From: Membranipora membranacea
Taxonomy: Eukaryota > Bryozoa > Gymnolaemata > Cheilostomatida > Membraniporidae
Length of the DNA: 64,000 bases
Direction: 5' to 3'
Assembly: GCA_914767715.1 (NCBI GenBank)
Contig: OU612073.1
Coordinates: 4,650,001-4,714,000, forward strand
Below are positions 1 to 13,900 of this stretch, piece by piece; position 1 is the stretch's first letter, and every line of letters begins with the position of its first letter. The position numbers and the translations under genes were made by a program. Below the pieces are notes generated by a model. It saw only the letters and a program-made list of their open reading frames with translations. It ran no database searches and was not told the DNA's origin.

Positions 1-3000
1 GGTGCCAGAGCACTTTCTCTCTGGGGAGGGGGTGTCCCATTGCATTGAGACCCTACAATTAAGGGCTCCATAAAGTGTCCTGTCTAGGTATATTATTCTT
101 AAGTCTATGGGTAATAATGATATTGCTTGTTGACCTTGAAATAAAAGCAAGAGTTGAAAATTAGATTTGTATTCACAGGTCAAATAATCAACAATGCATA
201 TGCACTGATTGTGTAAAGATCACCGCTCACCTTTGTTTGCTCTGTAATTGGTGAAATGTTTTTGATAGAGCAAAAATAAGATTCTATTTCTTGGCATTCA
301 ATACTATTGATAATTTTTTGATTATCCAATCAAAATGGTGTGAGGCTATTTTGAAAAATAATATTTGTGAAGCATTTCATTTCCACACAACAAAAGATCT
401 ATTTTTGTTCTTAGGCGTGGTTGCAAAATACATCTTGTAAAACTATATCAGTTATACGAAAACCAAAGATCAGTCATTTATCTATCAGCTAGGAAGGAAG
501 CTCAAACCATTTTAAAGACCACGCAGCTCAGCAGATATAATATTGTATTGTGGAGCTCTAATTGACAGGTAGGTACTGCATATGAGCAATAAATTAATTA
601 ATTTATTCTAGAGAATTTCTCTTTTTTTCAATTCTTATCCTTGTCTTCTAATTGCAAGTTTACACACACAATGCAATTATTTATTTGATCTTAAATAATG
701 TTTTAATGCTCCATGGGCATTTAAAGAGATAGAATGGAATTATTTGTTAAAGTAACATCTACTCATCTAGTGGTCATCGGATAAATAATCATGTTCCTGG
801 AGGAGAAAAATGAAATCATTAGGTAATAATGGTGGTCGGGTATTTTTATATCGATTCGATAATCTTATTGAAGCTCTCTCTCATCATATCCTACACACCT
901 ATTTTATTTTAATCATAATTCTAGATCTACATCATTACTGTGAGGCCATTTTGAAAAAAAGGATCAGAGTTTTCCCAGTTCTGTAAGAGAATATCCCACA
1001 ACACGTATTGGTATCCTTATCAAGCGTCTAATGTATTTTTGGGCTGCATGACTAGATTAATGTATTTGCATTTAAAATTACACAATGGATGCACTTTTTG
1101 GACAAATCAAGTGGTTCTTTATGTGGAGATGTAGATATCCATTACTTGAAATTTGTAAAGTATGACAAATTACTATGTGAGCCTGGTTTAAATTTAAGAA
1201 TACTACTGAGGCTAGCATTCTCCGATACTTAGCCTGTATAACAAATCGGGGTTAAACTAAAATAATTTCAGCCTTCATTTTGCCTTATGAATCAATCACC
1301 AGGTTTATATTTTATTTCTTGAGATTTTATGAAAATTTAAAGCTAACAATATCCGAATATCAACATATCATATACCGTTGGAAAGCTGCCGAGCTGCTGA
1401 AGATGAATACCTGAACAAACTATGACTAGTCTAAACTGACTTTTTACGTCACGCCATACAACGCATTTTTTTTGGTGAAGCCGTGAAAATATTCAAATGT
1501 CATACATATTGACTTTCAAAAAATTAGCTTGCATATTGCGAAAACAGTAGACTCTCGAATACACCTGATATTTTTCGTAACTTTTGCATAACGTCAAATG
1601 TGCTGTCCAAATGACCATTATTGTGGCCAAACAAAGTTTTTTTGAAAGTTCTCACATACGAAGCCGCTTTTATTACCCATGGTGCACGCAGGAAATGCCG
1701 TCATTTGGACAGCACATTTGATGTTATGCAAAAGTTGCAAAAAATATTAGCTGTATTCGAGAGTCTACTGTTTTCGCAATATGCAAGCTAATTTGTTGAA
1801 AGTTAATAGGTATGATATTTGAAGTGTACTCTTAGGGAAAATCATAATTAATTTTGTTTCGAGCCTATGATCTGTTCTGAATTAATGATTGAAATTTCAC
1901 ATATTTTCACGGCTTCACAAAAAAAATGCATTGTATGGTGTGACGTAAAAAGTCAGTTTAGACTAGTCATATATCAAAGAAAATCAAATTTTACGATGAA
2001 CGCAATCTCTAAGTATGCATTCCACCTGGTTTGAGATTTCTTGCATTTAATTTGACTCCTCCATCTGCTTTGACAAAAACAGCGTTTTCTGCCTCATTTC
2101 CTCCCTAAAATGACACAACGTCATTGAATCAAGTTTTTGTTCAGGTATTCATTTTCAGTAGCTCGGCAGCTTTCCAACGGTATATGATATGTTGATATTC
2201 GGATCGGTCTTTGACATTACCTTAAAAAGAAACTTATTGACCTCTGAGACAAAAGATCAAGATGTAAGATTAGGTGTGCTAATATAGATTATGTGGTAGA
2301 GGAAGATCAGTTGAAATTGTACATAAACAAGTTAGGTTAGGTACTTGTCTGCAAAGCTGAGTAATACTGTAAGGGGAAGTAAATCCGTAAAATGTCGGCT
2401 GCCTTCTTTTATCCAGATTGAGAACTTTTGGGAATAAATCATATAAGCTGTGATGAGGTCTGATTTCAGTTAAAAGACGTGCACTACCCTATATATTATT
2501 TTCTGCTGATAATTTAATATTTTATTGTGCAGCAGATTTGTAATGCATTGACCTTGAGACTGGTGGTGAGGTTGTGTTTGCTCAATTTGAGCTACTAGAA
2601 TGTTCTTTGTTATGTAATATTGATGAATTTCTGATTGAATGAAAAAAAAGAGTAAAGTTCTAATCCTCATCAAAAACTAATATTGATTTATTATTGATTG
2701 GCCTACATAATAAAATGTCTCAAGCAAAGCTTTGTGTGACAGACAACAGTATTTCAAAAAGAAATTTTTTTGTAAAAGAATTCCATCAGCTAACTTTTTC
2801 CGCACAACAATAGTAGTCTTTTGTTACTTAGGCGTGGTTGCAAAATACAGTCAGTGCAATATTTCACCAAAATCATTCATTGAGGAGGGAACAAGAAAGC
2901 AAAAAACATTCTTGAGCTTGCAGAATATACTGAATTCGGGAGTTTAGATAATAGTTTAAAGGCAGGCTCAACATAAGTGAAAGGAATAGCTGTTGGCCGT

Positions 3001-4804
3001 TGTGGTTAGTTGCAAAATGTTTGTCACGACAGTCGCGTTCAGTTTTATGCTTGATGTCCATGTAAAGTTTCTCGTAACCATGAAGTATTTATGACGATTG
3101 AAATTGCAGCAAAAATTACACAATATTGATCTATGCAATGAACTCCCGCTGATGTATATTTATTTGTTCTATGTCATTTTTTACTCCCTCTTTCACCAAT
3201 GAAGAGGGAGTTCATTGCTTTCACATAGGCACAAATATGGAAGAGCAGAAACATGTCATCATTTTGAGTCGAGTGGTCTAGTTTATTATAAGAATTGAAA
3301 GTTTCTGATGCAGGTGAAAAGTCAAATAGTTTGCAGTAAAGCAATGATGAAATCAGGGAGGGCGGGAAATAGAGGTGTTGGACCAAGGAGTTGTCTCTCC
3401 TTGGTTGGACCAACCTGACACAACTCACAACTCTGACTGTGATTGGTTCAACCATAAAGTGGCTAGTCAAGTGCATGCATTTATCCTTCATTTCCTTTCA
3501 GATCACACATTTTCTAGTTCTACATTTTGTACTCCGTGTCAAGTCTAATTAAATTTCAATGTAAAATAGTAACATAACAATGCCCAAGATCAACTACAGT
3601 TCTATATTTAACAAATATTGGATCAATGGATCAATATTGAATGGCTCAAGCAAGGAGTAAAAAACCCCGTGGCTCAAGTCAAAACCATCAGATAAAAATG
3701 CACCATATTGAATTATTGTTATTGTACTATCATCTATCTATGCAAAACCAAACTTTGTTGTGCATCCCATTCTCATCTTCACGGTGGCACAAGTCAACAT
3801 CATGAGTTTCAAAACCAATAAGCACATTCCAGCTGACTGAAAGGGCAATTCAGCAGTCCAAGAAGCTCAGTCACTGAGAGGTACAGGTCAAACAAAGTTG
3901 GACAAGGTGAGAGAATAACTTTATATCAAAGGGGTGGGTCCCTTGGTCTTACTGCACATTATTATTTTAATAATGGGCAGTATTATAGACATCTGCAGCC
4001 AACACTAGACATCGGATAAGTGGTGTGTCCGTGCTCAGTAGACATATTTCTTTAGGGGCTGATATTGCGGCCAAAAAATTCATTTATATTGTTCGGCCAA
4101 GTATAGCCTTACCACAAAGTAATGTAATCTGCTACATCCGTCTGAAATACCAGCTATCACCCATAGAAAAGTCCAATTAATGTTGCTCTATAGCAATAAG
4201 TGGAATTTTGTATCACAAGCAAAACGTATCTAAAATGTGGTGCGGCTATCTTGGTATGTTCCTCCAAAAAAGATGTGGCTGATCCTGGAAAAGGCTTGGG
4301 GTTGGGCATGTTGATCTAGAACCTAGATAGAAACTGAGACTTGTGAGTGAAATGATTCCAAACTTATCAGTCATCATCCAGATATGAAATCAATAGTACA
4401 ATTAAGGTTGTACGGTCATGTTTGCTTGGATACTGCTTGTATATACTATTGACAGTGGTCAGTGTATGTCAAACGTAAAGATTGTGTGGAAATCTAAAAA
4501 CAAAAACAATCGATCAAATACAATTAAAACAGTTGAGAGCATACGCTTTCTGCAGAAGTTTGACAATCACTCAACGTGATGATTGTGATAAGGTAGGGTA
4601 ATTTATGGTCAGGGCAAGAGTTAGAACGCTAATTCTCAATTTCATATTGTCACATGATCAATTATATGACTTGTCAAGCTCCTATATATATCGCACAAAC
4701 CTCAGGTGTGTCATTGAGTATGATACATTATAGAAGCTGTGCGCCGCTGTTGCACTAGATATATCATGGCACATTGTGTTTAAATATATCCACTTCTTTT
4801 TCAG
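1..4804. other. Non-coding upstream region
   Basis: I see no convincing exon on either strand. The stretch is AT-rich with many stops in all frames. It holds one large fold-back repeat (1351-2204) and a direct repeat of about 45 bases around the words TTAGGCGTGG and TTGCAAAATAC at roughly 379-434 and 2798-2849. A small hairpin lies at 3373-3402. The promoter and any untranslated 5' exon of the mucin gene probably lie near its right end, because the first coding exon is preceded by a splice-acceptor-like sequence. I could not identify a TATA box or start site with confidence. Confidence 0.6.
1351..2204. repeat. Large fold-back (inverted repeat) element
   Basis: The left part (about 1351-1615) is repeated as its reverse complement in 1701-2204, around a central spacer of about 85 bases. 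The outer ends read ATCCGAATATCAACATATC on the left and GATATGTTGATATTCGGAT on the right. The right arm is longer because it carries extra blocks near 1819-1890 and 1975-2130 that have no partner on the left. No coding capacity is visible. This looks like a non-autonomous fold-back or MITE-type DNA element; I could not see a clear target-site duplication. Confidence 0.75.
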
Positions 4805-4980
4805 TTCAGATATGACCCTTCGAGGGGAGAAGCAGCTTTCTACATTTATATTAGCAACATCAATCATTTTATCGTGGTCAATGGTAAGCACACAAACATC
4901 ATCAACTGCACCCCTAACATACCTGACAACCACTTCAATACCAACAACTTCTGCAGGCCCAACTACTTCTTTTACGGATG
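4805..4980 (+). CDS. Mucin exon 1: signal peptide and short Ser/Thr-rich stretch
   Basis: The ATG at 4812 opens a peptide with a basic start (MTLRGEK), a hydrophobic core ([11 protein letters not shown]) and then a Ser/Thr/Pro-rich stretch, the pattern of a cleaved secretory signal leading into a mucin-like region. A pyrimidine tract and CAG end at 4804, just before this ATG, so an untranslated exon probably lies upstream. The base at -3 is G, an acceptable start context. The donor GTAAGC follows 4980 and leaves phase 1, matching the phase-1 EGF exons that follow. Confidence 0.8.
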
Positions 4981-7900
4981 GTAAGCATGCATATGATTTA
5001 AAAATAACATTTATCAATTCAATCAAATGTAATACTATCCTTGTACTTACAATAGTATGCTTTATGTGATATTTTTCCTAATTTCTTTTCAATAGTTGGA
5101 TCACATTTTATTGTTGAAATTATATAGACATCCAATATAAGACCAGAGATACTATGTGATTAGAATGTTGTAAGAAGACAGCGACTGTAGGCTATGGATG
5201 ACTTTCCATATAAACTCTTAGTTTAGTAGGTCTTTTCAGTACAGCTAAAGTACTTAGCATACTAAAAAAGGTACAAACCAAAACAAAAGTAATCTGGACC
5301 TTACAAAATTATGGATCTTTTCACCCCTAACCCCCATATTTCATTTGCAACCCCTATTTTGCTAACTCAATTTTTTTTAACTTCTAGCCTCCTACTCTCA
5401 AAGTAATAGGGGGTTCAAGTGATCTTGAGATTTACCCTGCAAATTCAAGCCATTGTCATATAATTCCAACCATAATCTTTGTTACCATGGTAGAGTACTG
5501 AACTCCTATATTCGAATATTTCAGACGTTGATGAATGCAATTTGGATACACACAACTGTCATGGGAACGCAAATTGTACTAACACAGAAGGCTCATTTAT
5601 CTGCGCCTGCATAGCTGGATATAGTGGTGATGGAGTAGATTGTTGCACAGGTAAAATATATACTCGGCATATAATGATCTATCATCAAACCATTTTACGG
5701 ATGGTAAGCATGCATTTGATTTGCAAATAACAACTATCAATGCGATCAAATGTAATACTTTTCTCGTACTAAGAGCAGTATGCTTAATTTGATCTTCAAA
5801 TTATTTTTCTTGAAAGTTGGCAGCGCTGCCAACTATTTTAAGAGTAGATCTGCTCTTTCTCCAAATCTTCTTTCCACTCTTCTGCTTTTTTCATAATAAT
5901 AAATTTTGGGAGAGACACGGGTAGCTATGATAGTTGGATAACATTTCACTGTTGGAATGATAAAGACCTCCAATAAAACACCAGAGATACTATGTGATTG
6001 GATACTTGAAAGAAGACGGTGACTGTACGCTATTAATGACTTTCCATTCAACCTCTCAGCAGGTCCATTAAGTACAGTAAAGGTACTGATCGTACTATAA
6101 AAGGTACAACTACAAACAAAAAATTAAGGCCTAACAAAAATATGCATTTTTTCACATCGTTTCACCCCTAACCCCTAATTTCATTCGCAGTCCTTATTTT
6201 TCCAACTCCATTCTTTTAACTTCTAGCCTCCTACCCTCAAAGTATCTTCAATCCAACTCATATATATAGAATTATTTCAGACATTAATGAATGCGTTTTG
6301 AGAACAAACAGCTGTCATGAGAATGCAACTTGTGACAACACAGCAGGCTCGTTCAACTGTACTTGCAACGCTGGATACAGTGGTGATGGACTACACTGCA
6401 CAGGTAAAGTATGGTGCCAGGTTTTAATGTCCTATCATCAACAATGGTGAGGATGCTTAGCATGCATTTGATTTAAATGAATGGAACCATGAGAAGGTGC
6501 CAGCCAAGTAATCTTAAACAAATACAGCCTTTACTTTTGGAGATAAAATTGTCACTTACAACTAGTGTGAAATGCTCAGATTCAAATATCAATATGATCA
6601 TTGTGCAAATTTCTTTTTGGCAGACTGGTCATCTAAAGAGTAGGAAACTTAGGTTCAACCTCCATATTTTCCATGACTATGTACTGTTTTTTGGAAATGA
6701 ATATTTACTACCATCAAGTTATGATTTGGTTGCAATAGTTATCTATGATGTGGAAATGAAAGTCAATGGTATTGTCACTGTCAGCAGAAACAACCATCAG
6801 AGTTGAAAGTAGACAATTTTTTTTATGCACTATGGAGATGGCTTCCTTTATAGTGTCTTTTATCTTTTGACAGCCACAACAACGGCTGTAAGCAAGTCAA
6901 CAAGCACAACAGCAAACACATCACCCACATCAAACACATCAACCACATCAGCCACTCCAACCACTCCAACTACCCCAACTACCACAGTACTGACAACACC
7001 AACCAGTAATGCAGGACCAAGCACTCCTGGAGAACGAAGCACCACTGGAGGACCAACCACTACTAGAGGACCAACCACTACTGGAGGCCCAGCAACTACT
7101 GCAGGATCAGCCACTTCTGCAGAACCAACCACTACTACGGGATCAACCATTCCTGGAGGACTAATCACTTCTATAGGATCAACCAATACTGGAGGCCCAA
7201 ATACTACTGCAGGATCAACAACCACTACTACTACACTCTTCAACACTTCTGCCAAACCATCAACCACTACTACAGAACCATCAACCACTACTACAGAACT
7301 ATCAACCACTACTACAGAACTATCAACCACTACTACAGAACTATCAACCACTACTACAGAACTATCAACCACTACTACAGAACTATCAACCACTACTACA
7401 GAACTATCAACCACTACTACAGAACTATCAACCACTACAGGTAAACCAGCAGAGTCAAGTTGTATTTTCTCAACAACTCCAACAACAGGTCAGATATGGT
7501 TCTAACAATCTAAATAATGATTTTGGAAAGGATAAGAACAAAGTTGCCAAAATTTAACTTTTATAACACTTTCAATGAAAAGGTTTATCATTGCAATAAG
7601 GAAAAGTTTGCCCATGATGAGGGGAATCGTGAAGAGAACGCAACAATAGTAATTCTTCTCATAACTTAACGATACTTGAGTGATTTAGCTGCATAGAGCA
7701 TAGTGATTACAGCTGAAGCTTCAGACAATCTTAATGATTTGTTGATGGCCCCCACACAATTGCCATTGTTAGGCAACATTTAAATACAAAAGGGATGGAA
7801 TTAAAGAAAAGGCAGCCACATTTGTTAGAAATTGCTGTCATTTGTCTAGCAGTTATTCTATTGCTCATCGTTTCTGATGCGCCAATGGCTCGAAAGGGGG

Positions 7901-10900
7901 CAACCCCAATGCAGGCAAATTGGATCATACTTAATAATGGTTAATGGCCATCAGCACAAAGCTCTACACTATTTATCTTAAAAAATTGGCATTAGAGCAC
8001 TTTGGTAAATATAAACTTTTATAAATTTCATCCGAAAATGCTCAGTGTGTGCAAAGGGGGACAGAATTAAAGGCTCTAAAGTCTTTTAATCAACCTACTA
8101 TCACTATGCCATGATGGTTTATGTAACTCAATATTCAAATATTTCAGACATTGATGAATGCTTTGAGGGCACACACAACTGTCATGGGCAGGCAACTTGT
8201 ACTAACACAGAAGGCTCGTTTGAGTGTGATTGCATACCTGGATATAGTGGTGATGGAGTTTATTGTTGCAAAGGTAAATCATATTCATTACATGTACAGT
8301 TCTATCATTATCAAATATTTTTATGTATGTGTATAATAGTTATAATAGTTTGTGATTTGGGTGATGGAATCTGGTGTAAAGGCATTGACGCATTGATGGG
8401 CGATTATTCAAACTATCAGTCTCTCCTTTCCACAAGCCAATACATCGGCCATCTAACCCCTTATCTCAAAATAATGGGAGGATGAAGTGGCTCTGCATGG
8501 TTGTGTCATTTTCATACCTATCCATCCATTATTGTGGTTGTGCCATTGTTGTACATATCAAACCATTATCTGCAATACCATGGTAGAGTACCACTTAGTT
8601 CAAACCTTTATATCTCAGACATAGATGAATGTTCTACCAATAATAGAATCCTGAGTATAACATATTTTACTTATAATAACTATTAGTAGTTCCACTAGCA
8701 CAATGTGTTAGTGGTAGCGGGTAGCGGTAGTGGCAGCGTCAGTGGCAGCGACAGCGGCACTGACAGCGGCAGTGACATCGGCAGTGACAGCGGCAGTGAC
8801 AGCGGCAGTGACAGCGGTAGTAGTTTGTCTACTAATACAGTTGCGGCAGCGCAATTATTAGGTTCTACAAATCCGTGTAAACGAAAAGATGCATTTTTAC
8901 TTATTATTAGTTACTCGCCTTCTACTGTCATTCTAGCCCCTACTTTCCATCCCACTGCTATTATAGTTCAGTCTATCAGTCTTAAAATAGTAAGGGAGTT
9001 AGAACAGCCCCCTCAACACGCTTCGGCAAGGCCATGTCCATCTAAAATACCATGTTAGAGTATGTAACTCAATATTCCAATATTACAGATGTCAATGAAT
9101 GCTATGAGGGCACACATAATTGTCATGAGCAGGCAGATTGTTTTAACACAGAAGGTTCCTTTATATGCTTCTGCAACACTGGATACAGTGGTAATGGAGT
9201 TGATTGCACAGGTAAAGTATGATCTCAAATTTCAATGTCCTATTATCAATTAATTTTAAGGATGGTAAGTATGCATTGGGTTTTAATTATTGGAACCATG
9301 AGAAGGTATGCCGGCCACGTGATCTTGAAAAAATTGGAAACCCAGTATAAATTATTACTACCCTACACAAAACCATGAATATCTCGCATATTCAAGTATA
9401 TAAGAAAATGTTTTCCCATTTCAAATCCTGCCATCTGTTTCATATCTTTCAGACATTGATGAATGCGCTGACGGCACACACAACTGTTCATATGATGAAC
9501 TTTGTATCAACACAGAAGGTTCATATTACTGTCTCTGTGACGAAGGGTACGCTGATTATGGGTACGGTTGCATAGGTAAGACATAATCTTACTTCAACAT
9601 GCTACGTCATTAAATTGCTATTGATTTGCTAACAGTGAGCATGGTATTGTGAACTGATCGCAACAAAATATTTGTATAGCTGCGTTTGTGATTTGGGTGA
9701 TGGAATCTGGTGTAAAGGCATTGATGGGCGATTATTCAAACTATCAGTCTCTCCTTTCCACAAGCCAATACATCGGCCATCTAACCCCTTATCTCAAAAT
9801 AATGGGAGGATGAAGTGGCTCTGCATGGTTGTGTCATTTTCATACCTATCCATCCATTATTGTGGTTGTGCCATTGTTGTACATATCAAACCATTATCTG
9901 CAATACCATGGTAGAGTACCACTTAGTTCAAACCTTTATATCTCAGACATAGATGAATGTTCTACCAATAATAGAATCCTGAGTATAACATATTTTACTT
10001 ATAATACTATTAGTAGTTCCACTAGCACAAAGTGTTAGTAGTAGTGGTAGCGGTAGTGGTAGCGGTAGTGGTAGCGGTAGTGGCAGCGGCTGCGGCAGTG
10101 ACTGCAGCAGCTACAGCGGCACTGACAGCGGCAGTGACAGCGGTAGTAGTTTGCCTACTAACTAATACAGAGAACTTGAGTGATTTAGCTGCATAGAGCA
10201 TAGTGATTACAGCTGAAGCTTCAGACAATCTAATGATTTGTTGATGGCCCCCACACAATTGCCATTGTTAGGCAACATTTAAATACAAAAGGGATGGAAT
10301 TAAAGATAAGGCAGCCACATTTGTTAGAAATTGCTGTCATTTGTCTAGCAGTTATTCTATTACTCATCGTTTCTGATACGCCAATGGCTCGTTTGAGTGT
10401 GATTGCATACCTGGATATAGTGGTGATGGAGTTTATTGTTGCAAAGGTAAATGATATTCATTACATGTACAGTTCTGTCATTATCAAATACTTTTATGTA
10501 TGTGTATAATTGCTATTGCCACCATGGCTAAATATCTCAGCAAATTTATTCTTGAAAACCTGGCATCAGAGCGCTTTCTGTTTCATATCTTTCAGACATT
10601 GATGAATGCGCTGACGGCACACACAACTGTTCATATGATGAACTTTGTATCAACACAGAAGGTTCATATTACTGTCTCTGTGACGAAGGGTACGCTGATT
10701 ATGGGTACGGTTGCATAGGTAAGACATAATCTTACTTCAACATGCTACGCCATTAAATTGCTATTGATTTGCTAACTGTGAGCATGGTATTGTGTACTGA
10801 TCGCAACAAAATATTTGTATAGCAGCGTTTGTGATTTGGGTGATGGAATCTGGTGTAAAGGCATTGATGCATTGATGGGCGATTATTCAAACTATCAGTC

Positions 10901-13900
10901 TCTCCTTTCCACAAGCCAATACATCGGCCATCTAACCCCTTATCTCAAAATAATGGGAGGATGAAGTGGCTCTGCATGGTTGTGTCATTTTCATACCTAT
11001 CCATCCATTATTGTGGTTGTGCCATTGTTGTACATATCAAACCATTATCTGCAATACCATGGTAGAGTACCACTTAGTTCAAACCTTTATATCTCAGACA
11101 TAGATGAATGTTCTACCAATAATAGAATCCTGAGTATTACATATTTTACTTATAATACTAGCACAATGTGTTAGTAGTAGTGTTAGTAGTAGTGGTAGTG
11201 ATAGCGGTAGTGGCAGCGGTAGTGGCAGCGGTAGTGGCAGCGGCTGCGGCAGTGACTGCAGCAGTGACAGCGGCAGCTACAGCAGCAGCTACAGCGGCAC
11301 TGACAGCGGCACTGACAGCGGCACTGACAGCGGCAGTGACAGCGGTAGTAGTTTGCCTACTAACTAATACAGAGAACTTGAGTGATTTAGCTGCATAGAG
11401 CATAGTGATTACAGCTGAAGCTTCAGACAATCTTAATGATTTGTTGATGGCCCCCACACAATTGCCATTGTTAGGCAACATTTAAATACAAAAGGGATGG
11501 AATTAAAGATAAGGCAGCCACATTTGTTAGAAATTGCTGTCATTTGTCTAGCAGTTATTCTATTGCTCATCGTTTCTGATACGCCAATGGCTCGTTTGAG
11601 TGTGATTGCATACCTGGATATAGTGGTGATGGAGTTTATTGTTGCAAAGGTAAATCATATTCATTACATGTACAGTTCTGTCATTATCAAATACTTTTAT
11701 GTATGTGTATAATTGCTATTGCCACCATGGCTAAATATCTCAGCAAATTTATTCTTGAAAACCTGGCATCAGAGCGCTTTCTGTTTCATATCTTTCAGAC
11801 ATTGATGAATGCGCTGACGGCACACACAACTGTTCATATGATGAACTTTGTATCAACACAGAAGGTTCATATTACTGTCTCTGTGACGAAGGGTACGCTG
11901 ATTATGGGTACGGTTGCATAGGTAAGACATAATATTAATTCAACATGCTACGCCATTAAATTGCTATTGATTTGCTAACTGTGAGCATGGTATTGTGAAC
12001 TGATCGCAACAAAATATTTGTATAGCAGCGTTTGTGATTTGGGTGATGGAATCTGGTGTAAAGGCATTGATGCATTGATGGGCGATTATTCAAACTATCA
12101 GTCTCTCCTTTCCACAAGCCAATACATCGGCCATCTAACCCCTTATCTCAAAATAATGGGAGGATGAAGTGGCTCTGCATGGTTGTGTCATTTTCATACC
12201 TATCCATCCATTATTGTGGTTGTGCCATTGTTGTACATATCAAACCATTATCTGCAATACCATGGTAGAGTACCACTTAGTTCAAACCTTTATATCTCAG
12301 ACATAGATGAATGTTCTACCAATAATAGAATCCTGAGTATAACATATTTTACTTATAATACTATTAGTAGTTCCACTAGCACAATGTGTTAGTGGTAGTG
12401 GTAGCGGTAGTGGTAGCGGCACTGGTAGTGACAGCGGCAGTGACAGCGGTATTAGTTTGTCTACTAATCCAGTTGCGGCAGCGCAATTAGTAGGTTCTAC
12501 AAATCCATGTAAACGAAAAGATGCATTTTTACTTATTATTAGTTACTCGCCTTCTACTGTCATTCAAGCCCCTACTTTCCATCACACTGCTATTATAGTT
12601 CAGTCTATCAGTCTTAAAATAGTAAGGGAGTTAGAACAGCCCCCTCAACACGCTTCGGCAAGGTCATGTCCATCTAAAATACCATGTTAGAGTATGTAAC
12701 TCAATATTCGAATATTTCAGACGTCAATGAATGCTATGAGGGCACACATAACTGTCATGAGCAGGCCGATTGTTCTAACACAGAAGGTTCCTTTATATGC
12801 TTCTGCAACACTGGATACAGTGGTAATGGAGTTAATTGCACAGGTAAAGTATGATCTCAAATAATTTCAATGTCCTATTATCAATTAATTTTAAAGATGG
12901 TAAGTATGCATTGGGTTTTAATTATTGGAACCATGAGAAGGTATGCCAGCCACGTGATCTTGAAAAAATTGGAAACCCAGTATAAATTATTACTACCCTA
13001 CACAAAACCATGAATATCTCGCGTATTCAAGAATATAAGAAAATGTTTTCCCATTTCAAATCCTGCCATCTGTTTCATATCTTTCAGACATTGATGAATG
13101 CGCTGACGGCACACACAACTGTTCATATGATGAACTTTGTATCAACACAGAAGGTTCATATTACTGTCTCTGTGACGAAGGGTACGCTGATTATGGGTAC
13201 GGTTGCATAGGTAAGACATAATCTTACTTCAACATGCTACGCCATTAAATTGCTATTGATTTGCTAACTGTGAGCATGGTATTGCGAACTGATCGTAACA
13301 AAATATTTCTATAGCTGCGTTTGTGATTTGGGTGATAAAATCTGGTGTAAAGGCATTGATGCATTGATGGGCGATTATTCAGACTATCAGTCTCTCCTTT
13401 CCACAAGCCAATACATCGGCCATCTAACCCCTTATCTCAAAATAATGGGAGGATGAAGTGGCTCTGCATGGTTGTGTCATTTTCATACCTATCCATCCAT
13501 TATTGTGGTTGTGCCATTGTTGTACATATCAAACCATTATCTGCAATACCATGGTAGAGTACCACTTAGTTCAAACCTTTATATCTCAGACATAGATGAA
13601 TGTTCTACCAATAATAGAATCCTGAGTATAACATATTTTACTTATAATACTATTAGTAGTTCCACTAGCAATGTGTTAGTAGTAGTGGTAGCGGTAGTGG
13701 CAGTGGCAGCGGCACTGACAGTGGCAGTGACAGCGGCAGTGGCAGTGACAGCGGTAGTAGTTTGTCTACTAATACAGTTGCGCAGCGCAATTAGTAGGTT
13801 CTACAAATCCATGTAAACGAAAAGATGCATTTTTACTTATTTTTAGTTACTCGCCTTCTACTGTCATTCTAGCCCCTACTTTCCATCCCACTGCTATTAT

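Noticed and set aside
4776-4811. Upstream in-frame extension of mucin exon 1
   Set aside because: The extension has no ATG (it begins GTG) and crosses a strong acceptor-like sequence ending at 4804; the ATG at 4812 directly precedes a good signal peptide.
6860-7435. 191-codon minus-strand open frame
   Set aside because: It mirrors the STTTTEL repeat of mucin exon 4.
11158-11481. Ala/Val/Thr-rich frames on both strands of the minisatellite
   Set aside because: They arise from a 6-base repeat, lack splice logic and differ between copies.
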